Positions 1-8,011 of a DNA stretch of 64,000 nt are shown one piece after another (position 1 is the stretch's first letter; each line of letters opens with the position of its first letter). The stretch is from Dethiosulfovibrio peptidovorans DSM 11002 (GTDB lineage: Bacteria > Synergistota > Synergistia > Synergistales > Dethiosulfovibrionaceae): positions 493,501 to 557,500 of the forward strand of contig NZ_ABTR02000001.1 of the NCBI RefSeq assembly GCF_000172975.1, in the 5' to 3' direction. The position numbers and the translations under genes were made by a program. A model generated the notes under the pieces. The model saw only the letters and a list, made by a program, of their open reading frames with translations. It searched no databases and had not been told where the DNA came from.

Positions 1-807
1 GTCGGGACAGCTCCACAGGGCCTCGTCTTTCGACCGATCCCACCGGGCCAGCCGCCGCTCACCGCCGAGAGGGTGATGTTCGCTCAAATCTCCTATTATT
101 TCTCCGTAGGTCTCACATTTAACCCTAAGGGACATGGACATTCCCGGCTCTCTCATATCAAGTCCCGTGGTGGAAAACAACATACCGTCCTCCGCCGTCC
201 CTTTTTGGGAATCTATGGATACGTGAACACGGTCTTCCTTTCGAGGAAAATCTTTAAACGGGGAGCTCCCTTTTGCCTTGTAATTTTCATCCTTAGGATC
301 AATTTTAGGCATGGAGGCGACATCCTGGGCCAAAAGCCATTTGATCATAAGATCAGAACGCCAAAAAGGTGGGATCTTACCAGGCTTGAACGACTCTTCA
401 GGTTCGGGCTCCATGAAAGGCAGATATTCCTCTTCGCCCAGATCGGTCCCACAAGAGGAACCGCATCTATCCTCCACACGACGAGGCCTCAACATAAACG
501 GACCTTTCTTTTCGGCAGCATTGTCCTTTTGAACGAGAATATCCTTGGGAGCAGGAAAGAAGAGAAAGTCACCGTTAGAAGAGGATTCCAACGGCAAAGG
601 CCCTAAAATAGTCATCGCCTTGAGACCATCGACCATTTTTTTGTCGAAAGACCCTCCAGCCAGCTTACCAATCATGGTTCTGAGAGACCCTGCCACAGTT
701 GATGGTTTAGGCCAGTCCAGCGAGTGCATTCTGTTTCCAAAGGAAAAAGGCCTGCCGTCTCTGGCTATCAGAGGATCCTTAGGGATTATCCGTATCGTAG
801 AAATCAT
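1..807 (-). CDS. cmr3: Cmr3, type III-B CRISPR RAMP protein (partial, 3' end beyond window)
   Basis: The open frame runs from an ATG at 807 to base 1 without a stop, so 269 N-terminal residues are visible. The N-terminus carries the Cmr3 hallmark: DPLIARDGRPF near residues 11-21, then WPKPSTVAGSLRT near 32-44 and GKLAGG after it. Cmr3 binds the 5' handle region of crRNA at the base of the Cmr effector complex. The start overlaps the cas10 stop by four bases (ATGA), so the two are translationally coupled. Residues 95-170 are rich in Pro, Glu and Lys. The missing C-terminus and any cmr4, cmr5 and cmr6 should lie just beyond base 1. Identification rests on motif and gene order. Confidence 0.88.
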   Translation of the reverse strand, partial: MISTIRIIPKDPLIARDGRPFSFGNRMHSLDWPKPSTVAGSLRTMIGKLAGGSFDKKMVDGLKAMTILGPLPLESSSNGDFLFFPAPKDILVQKDNAAEKKGPFMLRPRRVEDRCGSSCGTDLGEEEYLPFMEPEPEESFKPGKIPPFWRSDLMIKWLLAQDVASMPKIDPKDENYKAKGSSPFKDFPRKEDRVHVSIDSQKGTAEDGMLFSTTGLDMREPGMSMSLRVKCETYGEIIGDLSEHHPLGGERRLARWDRSKDEALWSCPD

Positions 808-2537
808 GATCTGTCCTCCTCCTGCCCTGTCCCGAGGTGACGGGCGATGAGAAGCTCGGACACCAGGCTCTCAAGCTTTTCAACGGAGGTCACGCTCTCT
901 ATCCTCTTTTCCAGTACTTCGTCCATCGGCTTCAATGTACCGTCGGGGAACCTCTTTTTGCCTAAGACCCTCTTTATGTCCGCGGGGATGGCCTTCTCAA
1001 GTATCTTGCTGTCTTTCCAGTTACGGTAGAAATCGACCATGCTCCGAAGTTCGTAGGGGAAACGAGACGAGATCGTCTCGTCTTCGAAAAGCTCGGCCCA
1101 ACATCGCAGCCTCACATCGACGGGAGAACCACCACGATATTGATCCCACCGTTCCCTAAAAGCGATAGGGGCGTTGCCCCTGGAGCGAACGACCACTGCC
1201 AGACCGTTTCTATCTGGCTCCTTGGCCAGAGTCTCAGCCTCGTCGGCGAAGCGAAGCAAATCCTCAAGAGGTTCTAAAAAGTGTCCTACTGCGATGCCGA
1301 CGGAGAGGGAAGGTGCTCGATCACTGGGAAAATAACCGCGGCTTTTCTCAAAACTCTTCTCGAAAGCCTCCGCCAAGGCCTTAGCACATTCGATACAGCT
1401 GTCCAAAGGCAGGAACGCCAGCACATCGTCTCCACCGGCGTAGATACATCTTTTTATAACCCTTTCTTTGTCTTTCTTGTTAAGAATCTTGTGTGCCTCG
1501 TTGGCGAATCCGGCCAAATCGGAGGAGAAAACCCTGTGTCCTTCCGGGTCGTTTATGGACGATATGGCAGCACCCATTTTGTCCCCATCGGCTTTTAAGA
1601 TCGCAAAATACGGATTGGGCTCGCCGATCTTTTTAGCTAGCTTTTCTCGACACTCTTTGATCTCCGAGAGATCTTCTTTCATCTCATCCTGAAGCTCCAG
1701 GATTCTGGACGGGAAGGCGGCCTCCCCCTGCAGGAGACCTTTTACCTTACTCAACGCTTCCTCAAATTTGCCGTACTCTTCGGGAGCCAGTCGCTTGGCT
1801 TTTTCAATCCATGAAGACGCAGCAAAATCATCGACAGAAAGGAACGTTTTTTTCGAATCATCGATGGGGCTCGCTACCCTTTTTATAAGTCCCAAGGCAT
1901 CCAGCTGTTCCGATGACTTGAGCCTCAATGTCAGTCGCTTAGAGATATCGGACTTAAGGACCTTCTCCACGAGTTGTCTGTCTTTAAAAACCGACTCGTT
2001 TCTGCCGTCTAAAGACGACTTTTCCACCTGTCTCTTATCTGGATCGCCGGGCTGATAAAAATCTCGACAGTTTTTCCTGGCCCCCATTAGGCGGCCCACC
2101 TTGTCCCTGGCATCCTTGTAATTCGATTTACCATCATAGGGCACCCAGACGGAGAAGAACTCCAATGCCTGTTCTATCTGATCGTCCCAGAAATCTCTAT
2201 TGACCAGCTCTCCGTACTCTCCAAGAACCTGGTCGCCGTAGCCCTTCAGGACCGACAGGGCCTTTTCCCTGGCCTGACGGACCACTTCCTTTGGATCTCC
2301 ATTGGGAAGCTCCGCCAGTATGACGTTGGCAACGTTAGGGTCTCTGCCGTCGGAGACGTTCAGAGAGTCCTTTTGGGGGAAAATGAGAACACCACCGTTC
2401 TCTCTGACCGATCGGGCGGTCTCCATACAGATCTCCGAAAGGAGCCGGGATCCGAACCACAGGTCCCTTGTTCTCCTGGCGGCTGCGATAAAGGGCTGGA
2501 CGGGACCGATGGATATGTTAATCAGATAGCCGCTCAT
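804..2537 (-). CDS. cmr2: Cas10/Cmr2 large subunit without HD nuclease domain
   Basis: The product has 577 residues, far shorter than usual Cmr2 (about 850-1000). It opens directly at the first palm domain (ISIGPVQPFIAAARRTRDLW), so the N-terminal HD DNase domain is absent. KADGDKMG near residue 318 is the first palm motif, and YAGGDDVLAF has an intact GGDD at 368-371, the catalytic site that makes cyclic oligoadenylate. The Cys-rich zinc finger of typical Cmr2 is not seen; only isolated Cys residues occur in that region. Start and stop overlap cmr1 and cmr3 by four bases each. The protein should therefore signal rather than cut DNA, consistent with a CARF protein in the same locus. The family call is firm; the lack of nuclease activity is inferred. 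Confidence 0.93.
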   Translation of the reverse strand: MSGYLINISIGPVQPFIAAARRTRDLWFGSRLLSEICMETARSVRENGGVLIFPQKDSLNVSDGRDPNVANVILAELPNGDPKEVVRQAREKALSVLKGYGDQVLGEYGELVNRDFWDDQIEQALEFFSVWVPYDGKSNYKDARDKVGRLMGARKNCRDFYQPGDPDKRQVEKSSLDGRNESVFKDRQLVEKVLKSDISKRLTLRLKSSEQLDALGLIKRVASPIDDSKKTFLSVDDFAASSWIEKAKRLAPEEYGKFEEALSKVKGLLQGEAAFPSRILELQDEMKEDLSEIKECREKLAKKIGEPNPYFAILKADGDKMGAAISSINDPEGHRVFSSDLAGFANEAHKILNKKDKERVIKRCIYAGGDDVLAFLPLDSCIECAKALAEAFEKSFEKSRGYFPSDRAPSLSVGIAVGHFLEPLEDLLRFADEAETLAKEPDRNGLAVVVRSRGNAPIAFRERWDQYRGGSPVDVRLRCWAELFEDETISSRFPYELRSMVDFYRNWKDSKILEKAIPADIKRVLGKKRFPDGTLKPMDEVLEKRIESVTSVEKLESLVSELLIARHLGTGQEEDRS

Positions 2538-3805
2538 CGGGACACCTCCTGAAAACCTTGAGATTTGGCGTAGGCCATGAAGGCATCAAATACGTTCTTA
2601 CCTCCCATAGGCTTGCAGTTCATGGCCTTTGTATCCTCCAGAGAAGTCTCCACGCTATCCTTAAACTCCTCACTTCGGCCATGACTTACCCACTTCCCAG
2701 ACAAATCCAACGCCCTAAGAAAAGGAGGAGGTAATAAAAACAAGCCCGAACGCCATGAACCATCCACAAAAATGGGTCTAGTGATAATGGGGCTGGACAT
2801 TCTCTCCGCACCCGATGGTTTTATGGTTGTTGGGGAAGGATCCCTATCCGAACGAGCCCGATTTTTATCCCCATCAACGAATTGGAAAATAATAGGCAGG
2901 CCGAGATGAGCCCTCGGGAAAGACCTCCGTGCGACATTGGGGACTATCGGCTCGGAGTGTTTTGGGGTAGAGCAACCGGTAATATCTCTTATAGCATCGG
3001 CCTCCGGCCAAAAAGTACGACCTGGAACATGAAGCACCTTGCCATTATTTAATACTTTCTCATGAATAGCCCCTCTAAAACCCTGCCTGAAGGATCGATA
3101 AACCTCAACTGAATCTCTCCAAGCTGCCATGGCTCCTCCCTTAGGATTTGATATCAACACGCTAGCAAACACGCCATCAGACAAGCAATTTGAGAGATAG
3201 TCCTCTCCCAGATCAGTCCCATCGTTATGCAAAGCTCCAAGACCTCTCCTGGTACGGCTACCTATTCCACCAAAGGAAAGCCAGGCTCGCAACGCACACA
3301 AGACCTCATCTCTAACAGACACCTTTATCGGAGTAGTTTTCTTTATATCCTGATATCCATCGATATAGTCTGGAGCGGAGACGTTCAAATCGAAAGAAAG
3401 CCCTTCAGTAGCAACTTCCTGTCCGTTCTGCTTGGCGGAGAATAAGGCATACTGCTCTGGGCCAAAATTTTTAAACCGATCGACAGCCTTAGTTTCAATT
3501 GAAGTGTGTTTTGATACCGATATCCTCACCGGGCTGGCTTTTTCCGTATCCCCCCATATCTGGGACTCCCTGTGGTAAAGCTCCTGGGAGGAGCTGAACT
3601 TTCTGCCACAGGTCGCCCTCCACCAGAAACGAAGGTGCCCTCGAATCGCCGTTCCCCGAACAGGGTGTTTCCCGTCTACCTCTCCCGCTTTAACCCCTCC
3701 GCCGAACATCGGGGTTACCACCGAGATACGGTATGTCTCCTCGAACGTTCCGTCGCCAAGGTTGCTTTCAGGTTTGGCCGGAGGCTTACTTCCTATAGAG
3801 CGCAT
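2534..3805 (-). CDS. cmr1: Cmr1, type III-B CRISPR RAMP protein
   Basis: This is a 423-residue RAMP protein. The N-terminus reads ISVVTPMFGGGVKAGEVDGK, then RGTAIRGHLRFWWRAT, then QIWGDTEKASPVRISV. This is the Cmr1 pattern: TPLFxGG, RxxSIRGxLRFWWRA, and EaxIFG followed by a beta strand. Cmr1 joins the Cmr effector complex at the 3' end of the crRNA. A second glycine-rich stretch, GGIGSRTRRGLGAL near residue 190, is the G-rich loop typical of RAMPs. A GAAGGAG Shine-Dalgarno precedes the ATG at 3805. A 74-base gap separates it from the Csx20-like gene upstream, the largest gap in this unit, so a weak extra promoter is possible there. Confidence 0.9.
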   Translation of the reverse strand: MRSIGSKPPAKPESNLGDGTFEETYRISVVTPMFGGGVKAGEVDGKHPVRGTAIRGHLRFWWRATCGRKFSSSQELYHRESQIWGDTEKASPVRISVSKHTSIETKAVDRFKNFGPEQYALFSAKQNGQEVATEGLSFDLNVSAPDYIDGYQDIKKTTPIKVSVRDEVLCALRAWLSFGGIGSRTRRGLGALHNDGTDLGEDYLSNCLSDGVFASVLISNPKGGAMAAWRDSVEVYRSFRQGFRGAIHEKVLNNGKVLHVPGRTFWPEADAIRDITGCSTPKHSEPIVPNVARRSFPRAHLGLPIIFQFVDGDKNRARSDRDPSPTTIKPSGAERMSSPIITRPIFVDGSWRSGLFLLPPPFLRALDLSGKWVSHGRSEEFKDSVETSLEDTKAMNCKPMGGKNVFDAFMAYAKSQGFQEVSR

Positions 3806-3879
3806 ATAGTCGTCACACTCCTTCCATTTTTACCCACTTTATAAATGTACACCACAACCGTTTTTATTCCAAGGGAAAC

Positions 3880-4263
3880 CTACTTCAATTCAACGCTACA
3901 GGAAGCAGAACTCACGAAACCCTCGTGCCGAAACACCATGGTCTTCGACACCGACCCGTCGGGATTACGCCTCTCGTGGCATTCACGCTTAGAAAAGGCG
4001 TACAGAGGCACGACATCCCTATCGAGCAGAGCACGCTCCAGACAGGGCATAAGATATGGAGCCCCCCCGATCATGGCAAAACGGACTCCCCTCTTAACCG
4101 CCAGATCGGCGATGGCATTCGCACGCATTTCCAAGGTGGATCGATCGGGAACATCAGAGAAGGTCAAGAGCTTCGACACCTCATTCTGATCGTAGAGATC
4201 GACGACTCCCGCCAAGACCTGCTCCGGCGTAGCCCTATGCTGGGTCAGATTTAAAACGATCAC
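3880..4263 (-). CDS. Csx20-like small protein, possible CARF-type ring nuclease
   Basis: The product is 127 residues from a GTG at 4263, chosen because AGGAGG lies seven bases upstream and the start overlaps the phosphatase stop (GTGA). The C-terminal half (MIGGAPYLMPCLERALLDRD, then VPLYAFSKRE, then an FRHEGF ending) matches the pattern I know for Csx20: a Gly-rich loop followed by PVYATTKRE and FKHVxF. Csx20 proteins are small CARF-like proteins proposed or shown to cleave cyclic oligoadenylate. The N-terminus (VLNLTQHRATPEQ) belongs to a wider family also seen outside CRISPR loci, so a different nucleotide-binding role is possible. Its place between PP2C and cmr1 links the two modules. Confidence 0.6.
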   Translation of the reverse strand: MIVLNLTQHRATPEQVLAGVVDLYDQNEVSKLLTFSDVPDRSTLEMRANAIADLAVKRGVRFAMIGGAPYLMPCLERALLDRDVVPLYAFSKRECHERRNPDGSVSKTMVFRHEGFVSSASCSVELK

Positions 4264-5258
4264 TCGGCCGCCTCCTTTATATTCAGTACTTCCCATTTAA
4301 GCCTTTCCCTATGCCTTCTTACCGTGGACCTGGCCACCTCGAGCTTTATGGCCCTATCCTTGGTTCCCACGGATTCGCCCCGATATTCCAGGTCTCTAAG
4401 ATAATCCATATGGGTACAGTGATAGTTTTTCCTGTTCGTTCCCAAGAGTTCCGACCGCCTGGAGTCCTCTGTTCGCGCCAGCTCCGACGGAGACATGATG
4501 GAAGCTCCTAACACTGCCAGACTGCAATCGTCGCCAGTTCTCTCCCTTATCAATGTAGACAGATTGAGCTCCAACGCCGATGAAACCTGTTTCTCTCCGG
4601 CGGAGGCACACCAATCGACCATGGAGGCGCAGGCCCTGGCTGGATGAAAAGCTCCGTTTCTCTTTCTGTAAAGCGAGGCCGCCGGGCCGTCGGACATTAG
4701 AACGAATCCCTTGGTTCCCTTGTATACTTTTCCTCTGTAGAGACGCAGGCTTTTAGCCCCGTCTTTTCCCGTCAGAAAAACGGTCTGATTGGCGAACTCG
4801 CCTCCTTCAGGAACGCTGAGCATCCTTGCTCCTTTCTTGGACACCTGAACTATGGCGCCATCCCCTACGTGACAGGCCAGATATCTGTCGCCCCTCACTG
4901 CCACGGCCAGCAGGGTCGAGGCCATATCGTCCAGCGACAAACCCGCCCTATCTGCCGCCGCCTTCACCGCTCTCAAAAGGTCCTGATAAAGAGCTTCCAC
5001 CGCCTTATTCTTTTTGAATTTAGACAGTTCGTCGAAACGATCGGTCAAGGATCTTCCCGCCGCCTCCACTGCTGCCTCGGCCCCAATATGAGACAGAGGA
5101 CGGGATCCGGCCCCGTCGGCCAGTGAGGCGCATATCACCCCCTTCCGCCTGACGAGACCGGTCCTGTCCTGACAGGGCGTTCCGTTTTTGACGTGGTCTC
5201 TGCCGATAGCCCTGGCGTGAGCGCCGTTCCAGAGCTTCAGAGTGATCGAATAACCCAT
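4260..5258 (-). CDS. PP2C-family Ser/Thr phosphatase of a TerY-P triad
   Basis: I take the start at the ATG at 5258, two bases after the vWA stop; an upstream TTG at 5276 lacks a usable ribosome-binding site. PP2C metal-binding motifs occur in order: SLADGAG, ACHVGDGAI, VLMSDG and TGDDCSLAVL, which supply the Asp ligands of a metal-dependent phosphatase. About 70 further residues follow the catalytic domain, rich in Arg and Lys and ending in a helical stretch (RSTVRRHRERLKWEVLNIKE) that could bind a partner or nucleic acid. A vWA protein, PP2C and kinase with zinc ribbons together form the TerY-P triad known from Ter-linked stress systems. It probably reverses phosphorylation by the PIN-kinase. 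Confidence 0.85.
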   Translation of the reverse strand: MGYSITLKLWNGAHARAIGRDHVKNGTPCQDRTGLVRRKGVICASLADGAGSRPLSHIGAEAAVEAAGRSLTDRFDELSKFKKNKAVEALYQDLLRAVKAAADRAGLSLDDMASTLLAVAVRGDRYLACHVGDGAIVQVSKKGARMLSVPEGGEFANQTVFLTGKDGAKSLRLYRGKVYKGTKGFVLMSDGPAASLYRKRNGAFHPARACASMVDWCASAGEKQVSSALELNLSTLIRERTGDDCSLAVLGASIMSPSELARTEDSRRSELLGTNRKNYHCTHMDYLRDLEYRGESVGTKDRAIKLEVARSTVRRHRERLKWEVLNIKEAAE

Positions 5259-5260
5259 GA

Positions 5261-5938
5261 CTACAGCGATGCCCAACCCTCGAGTCCCTTGAGATCCAGT
5301 TCGACCTTCTCTCCCGGGATGGACTGAGAGACCTTGGAGACGCTGGAGCTGAGCCAGCGGAAGAATTCCTGGAAGTTGAGGTCCTTCAGCCTCAGGGGAT
5401 TTCTGGCGGGGGAGAATTCCTTCAAGGTGTCGGTACAGGCGTTATCCCCGATGGCTATGGGAAAAACGGTAAGCTTGCCCTTATCCACCAGTGCGCTGGT
5501 TTTGGCCGCGGCGAGCTGCCAATCGTCGTTAGGCTTTCCGTCGGTCATGATGACCATCCAGGGCTGATAGTAGTCCACCCCGAGAGTGCGATAGAGCTCC
5601 TTGCGCTTCTCCAGGGACTCGAGGGCGAGGGATACGGCACCTCCCATCCTGGTCTTGCCTATGGCTTTAAGCTCGGGGATATCGCACTTTTCCAGGGGAC
5701 CGAAGTCCACCTCCTGAGTTACCTCGTTGCTAAAAGAGATGACGCTAACCTCCGCCGAATAACGGGCCACATCGTCGTCCTTAAGGGACTTGAAGAAGAG
5801 CTCAACTCCACGGTTAAGCTCCTCTATAGGAGCTCCAAGCATCGATCCGCTGACGTCCAGCACCAGAGAGACCGGCACTCTGGGAGTGGGATTCTCCACC
5901 ATTTCATTCTGATCCAGTATCATGTTGAGGCTTGCCAT
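5261..5938 (-). CDS. TerY-type von Willebrand factor A domain protein
   Basis: The product is 225 residues, made almost entirely of one vWA domain. The metal-ion-dependent adhesion site is complete: DVSGSM near residues 28-33, a Thr in KTRMGGAV near 93, and MTDGKP near 130. The length and simple architecture match TerY proteins, which act as adaptor or scaffold partners of PP2C and kinase. An AGGAGG lies seven bases before the ATG. The gene starts a tightly packed unit running through PP2C, Csx20-like, cmr1, cmr2 and cmr3, and its leader carries the 23-bp element at 5978-6000. It has no signal peptide, so it is cytoplasmic. What it binds here is unknown. Confidence 0.87.
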   Translation of the reverse strand: MASLNMILDQNEMVENPTPRVPVSLVLDVSGSMLGAPIEELNRGVELFFKSLKDDDVARYSAEVSVISFSNEVTQEVDFGPLEKCDIPELKAIGKTRMGGAVSLALESLEKRKELYRTLGVDYYQPWMVIMTDGKPNDDWQLAAAKTSALVDKGKLTVFPIAIGDNACTDTLKEFSPARNPLRLKDLNFQEFFRWLSSSVSKVSQSIPGEKVELDLKGLEGWASL

Positions 5939-5977
5939 GTCGACTCCTCCTTTGAGTTTTTATAGGCTCTCTTGCCT

Positions 5978-6000
5978 TATATTTATTTTTTTAGAGACAT
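5978..6000 (-). promoter_or_regulatory. 23-bp repeated element, copy 1 (upstream of the vWA-PP2C-csx20-cmr unit)
   Basis: On the minus strand it reads ATGTCTCT, seven A, then TAAATATA, and it is identical to 7905-7927. Its 3' end is 39 bases before the vWA start codon. Directly after it comes a short hairpin (AGGC, six-base loop, GCCT) and then AAAGGAGG. No TTGACA-like box sits at the expected distance, so this is not an ordinary sigma-70 promoter. It overlaps the region just after the PIN-kinase stop. Confidence 0.7.
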
Positions 6001-6003
6001 CTC

Positions 6004-7860
6004 TCAGTGAACACAGGAGGCCTGAACGAAGGATCTGGAGACCTCTCTACAGGTCGGACAGGAGGCCGGGATATGGCCTCTCAAAACGCTGTCGGCCAGG
6101 AACTTGGGAGCCTCGTAAAGCTCTCCGCAGGAGACGCATCTAAGCGTCACGGAGGACCTGCAGTCGGGGCAATAGGTGGCCTTGCCACGACTGGTCAGAT
6201 CCTCCGCGAGAAATAGGGGCATCCCGAAGGTTTTTCCGCAATGATCACACTGAACCATGACTTCCTGGCGGCAGTCATCGCAGTAACAGTCCCTTCCCCT
6301 CTCTTTGAGACTTTCCAGGGTTGGAGAGCTTACCTTGAAAGCCTTTCCGCAGAGGGGACAGACGTGATCGACCGGGTCCACTATCTTGGGCGAGGAGGGA
6401 AAGAGCTCGTCGGAAAAGTAGCCTTCCTCCAGACCACGACGGTAATCCATGAGCATCTCGAGCCACATAAGGGCAGAGAGGCGGTCTCCCCTGTTGAATA
6501 CAGCCTCGAAGCCGTCTTTTATCGCCCTTGGAAGGTTGCTGAAGATATTGCGCCAGGGCCCGCGGGGAACGTTTTCGCTTCGTTTTTCTCCAACGGCATA
6601 GGGAAAGTTTCCGAGCCTTATGTTTTCGCCGGGATCTCCTCCACCTTGATGGGAATATGGAGGCTTGCCGGGAAGCAGGATCATGAAGATAAGGGTGGCC
6701 AGGGCGAATTCCTCATGAGCCTTGGTACGCAGGAAGAACTTGAAGTCCTTGCCCTGTATCTCAGGGGCGGTGAAATTCGCCGTTCCGACCGGGCAGGGAT
6801 AGTTCTCCAGCTGATAGCTGTCGGTGTCCACGAAGTAGGCTTTTCCCGTCCGGTCCAACATTATGTTCTGAGGATTTATGTCTCCTAAAAGGACGTTTCT
6901 ACCGTGAAGAGCACAGATCTTTTCCGTCACGTCTATGGCCAGATCGACCAGATTCCGCCTGGTCCATTCGGGAAAGTTTCTCTCGAAAAGGGGTTTGACG
7001 AAGAGGGCTTTATGAAGGGATATGCCTTCGGCCCTGTCCATGACGTATCCGACAAATCGACCGCACCCGTCCCTGAGGATGTCTCTGGGCCAGCAGATTC
7101 CGGTGGTGGAACATCCGGCATCCACCATTTTCTCCAGCTTAGGCTCCTGATAGGAGTGGAGTTTTTCCGGACGATAGATCTTGCAGACCCGACCGTCGTC
7201 GGCAAGCCAGCAGGTGCCCTCTCCTCCGCTGCCCAGGGAGGAGACCATGGTGATGTAATCGGAGCTGGTGTGCAGTACCGTTCCCTCCACGACCGGCTCG
7301 GGAAGAGCTTCCAGAGAAACGAACTCTACAGGCGAGGTCCCCATAGGAAATACGGAATCGGCAGAGGGTAGAGCAAAAGAGGGAGCTAGGGCCTCGTGGG
7401 AGACGAGCCTTTTTCCGTCGCTGGATATGCCAAAGGCGGCGATATCCCTTTTTCTATCCACCGAACCGATATCCCTGAGAGCTGTCAGATCTCGCCCGAG
7501 CTTTTTATCCTGGGTGATAAGACAGAGATCGTAATCGGTCATAAACCTGGTGAAGAGGTTTATGAAGAGTTGATCGGGGAAACGGTCTCCCGCCTCTCCC
7601 CTCAAAGAGAGCAACCCCTCTTTCTGGTAGGAACAGAGAATACGGTATCCCTCTCTGGCCAGCTTGCCCCTTCGGGTGTCCTCGTCTTTGAACTTGAGAA
7701 GTTCCTGCACCACTCCCCGAGGGACCACGACCTGAGCCCCCTCCTCCGCCAGTATCGGCGCCAAGACATCCATGAAGAAAGTCTGTGCTCTGCGATGCAT
7801 GATAGCGCAGGTGTCGACGAAGATACGTCCACTGGACGTCATGTATTTCTCCAGCTCCAC
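6004..7860 (-). CDS. PIN domain - protein kinase - triple zinc-ribbon fusion (TerY-P kinase)
   Basis: The product is 618 residues from a GTG at 7860 preceded by AGGAGG. Residues 10-155 form a PIN-like nuclease domain (VDTCAI with Asp16, VVQELL, then LITQDKKLG). Residues about 200-470 are a Ser/Thr kinase: glycine loop SLGSGGEGTCW, VCKIY lysine, catalytic loop HGRNVLLGDINPQN with Asp327, VDTD replacing DFG, and TAPE. Residues about 500-610 hold three CxxC...CxxC zinc ribbons (CPLCGKAF, CDHCGKTF, CVSCGELY, each with a later CxxC). Kinase plus zinc ribbons is the TerY-P arrangement; the N-terminal PIN nuclease is an addition. It is a single-gene unit between a terminator and the vWA unit, with its own 23-bp element. 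Targets are unknown; neighbours are obvious candidates. Confidence 0.87.
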   Translation of the reverse strand: MELEKYMTSSGRIFVDTCAIMHRRAQTFFMDVLAPILAEEGAQVVVPRGVVQELLKFKDEDTRRGKLAREGYRILCSYQKEGLLSLRGEAGDRFPDQLFINLFTRFMTDYDLCLITQDKKLGRDLTALRDIGSVDRKRDIAAFGISSDGKRLVSHEALAPSFALPSADSVFPMGTSPVEFVSLEALPEPVVEGTVLHTSSDYITMVSSLGSGGEGTCWLADDGRVCKIYRPEKLHSYQEPKLEKMVDAGCSTTGICWPRDILRDGCGRFVGYVMDRAEGISLHKALFVKPLFERNFPEWTRRNLVDLAIDVTEKICALHGRNVLLGDINPQNIMLDRTGKAYFVDTDSYQLENYPCPVGTANFTAPEIQGKDFKFFLRTKAHEEFALATLIFMILLPGKPPYSHQGGGDPGENIRLGNFPYAVGEKRSENVPRGPWRNIFSNLPRAIKDGFEAVFNRGDRLSALMWLEMLMDYRRGLEEGYFSDELFPSSPKIVDPVDHVCPLCGKAFKVSSPTLESLKERGRDCYCDDCRQEVMVQCDHCGKTFGMPLFLAEDLTSRGKATYCPDCRSSVTLRCVSCGELYEAPKFLADSVLRGHIPASCPTCREVSRSFVQASCVH

Positions 7861-7904
7861 GGCGATTCCTCCTTTTATTTTTTGAGCGATTGCATCGGTC
7901 GCTA

Positions 7905-7927
7905 TATATTTATTTTTTTAGAGACAT
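7905..7927 (-). promoter_or_regulatory. 23-bp repeated element, copy 2 (upstream of the PIN-kinase gene)
   Basis: It is identical over 23 bases to 5978-6000. Its 3' end lies 44 bases before the GTG start. A hairpin follows immediately (AGCGA, nine-base loop, TCGCT), then an A-rich stretch and AGGAGG, echoing the layout at copy 1. The polymerase-operon terminator lies just upstream at 7941-7974, so transcription must restart here. Confidence 0.7.
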
Positions 7928-7940
7928 TGTTGGAATAAAA

Positions 7941-7974
7941 AACGCTCCCTCGATCAGAAGACCGAGGGAGCGTT
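7941..7974 (-). terminator. Rho-independent terminator of the CARF-HD to AAA+ operon
   Basis: A perfect 12-bp stem (AACGCTCCCTCG with its complement) encloses a 10-base loop. On the minus strand it is followed by TTTTTATT. It sits about 40 bases after the AAA+ stop, separating the polymerase operon from the kinase gene. Confidence 0.9.
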
Positions 7975-8011
7975 GAAAGGTATTATGAAGAGAGTGGCAA
8001 CGATTTAGTGT

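Noticed and set aside
5978-6000. T4-late-type promoter
   Set aside because: TAAATATA resembles but does not match TATAAATA, and no phage-type late sigma gene was recognised.
7861-8011. Small protein gene between the AAA+ and kinase genes
   Set aside because: The space is filled by the terminator, the 23-bp element and the leader hairpin; no frame with a ribosome-binding site was found.
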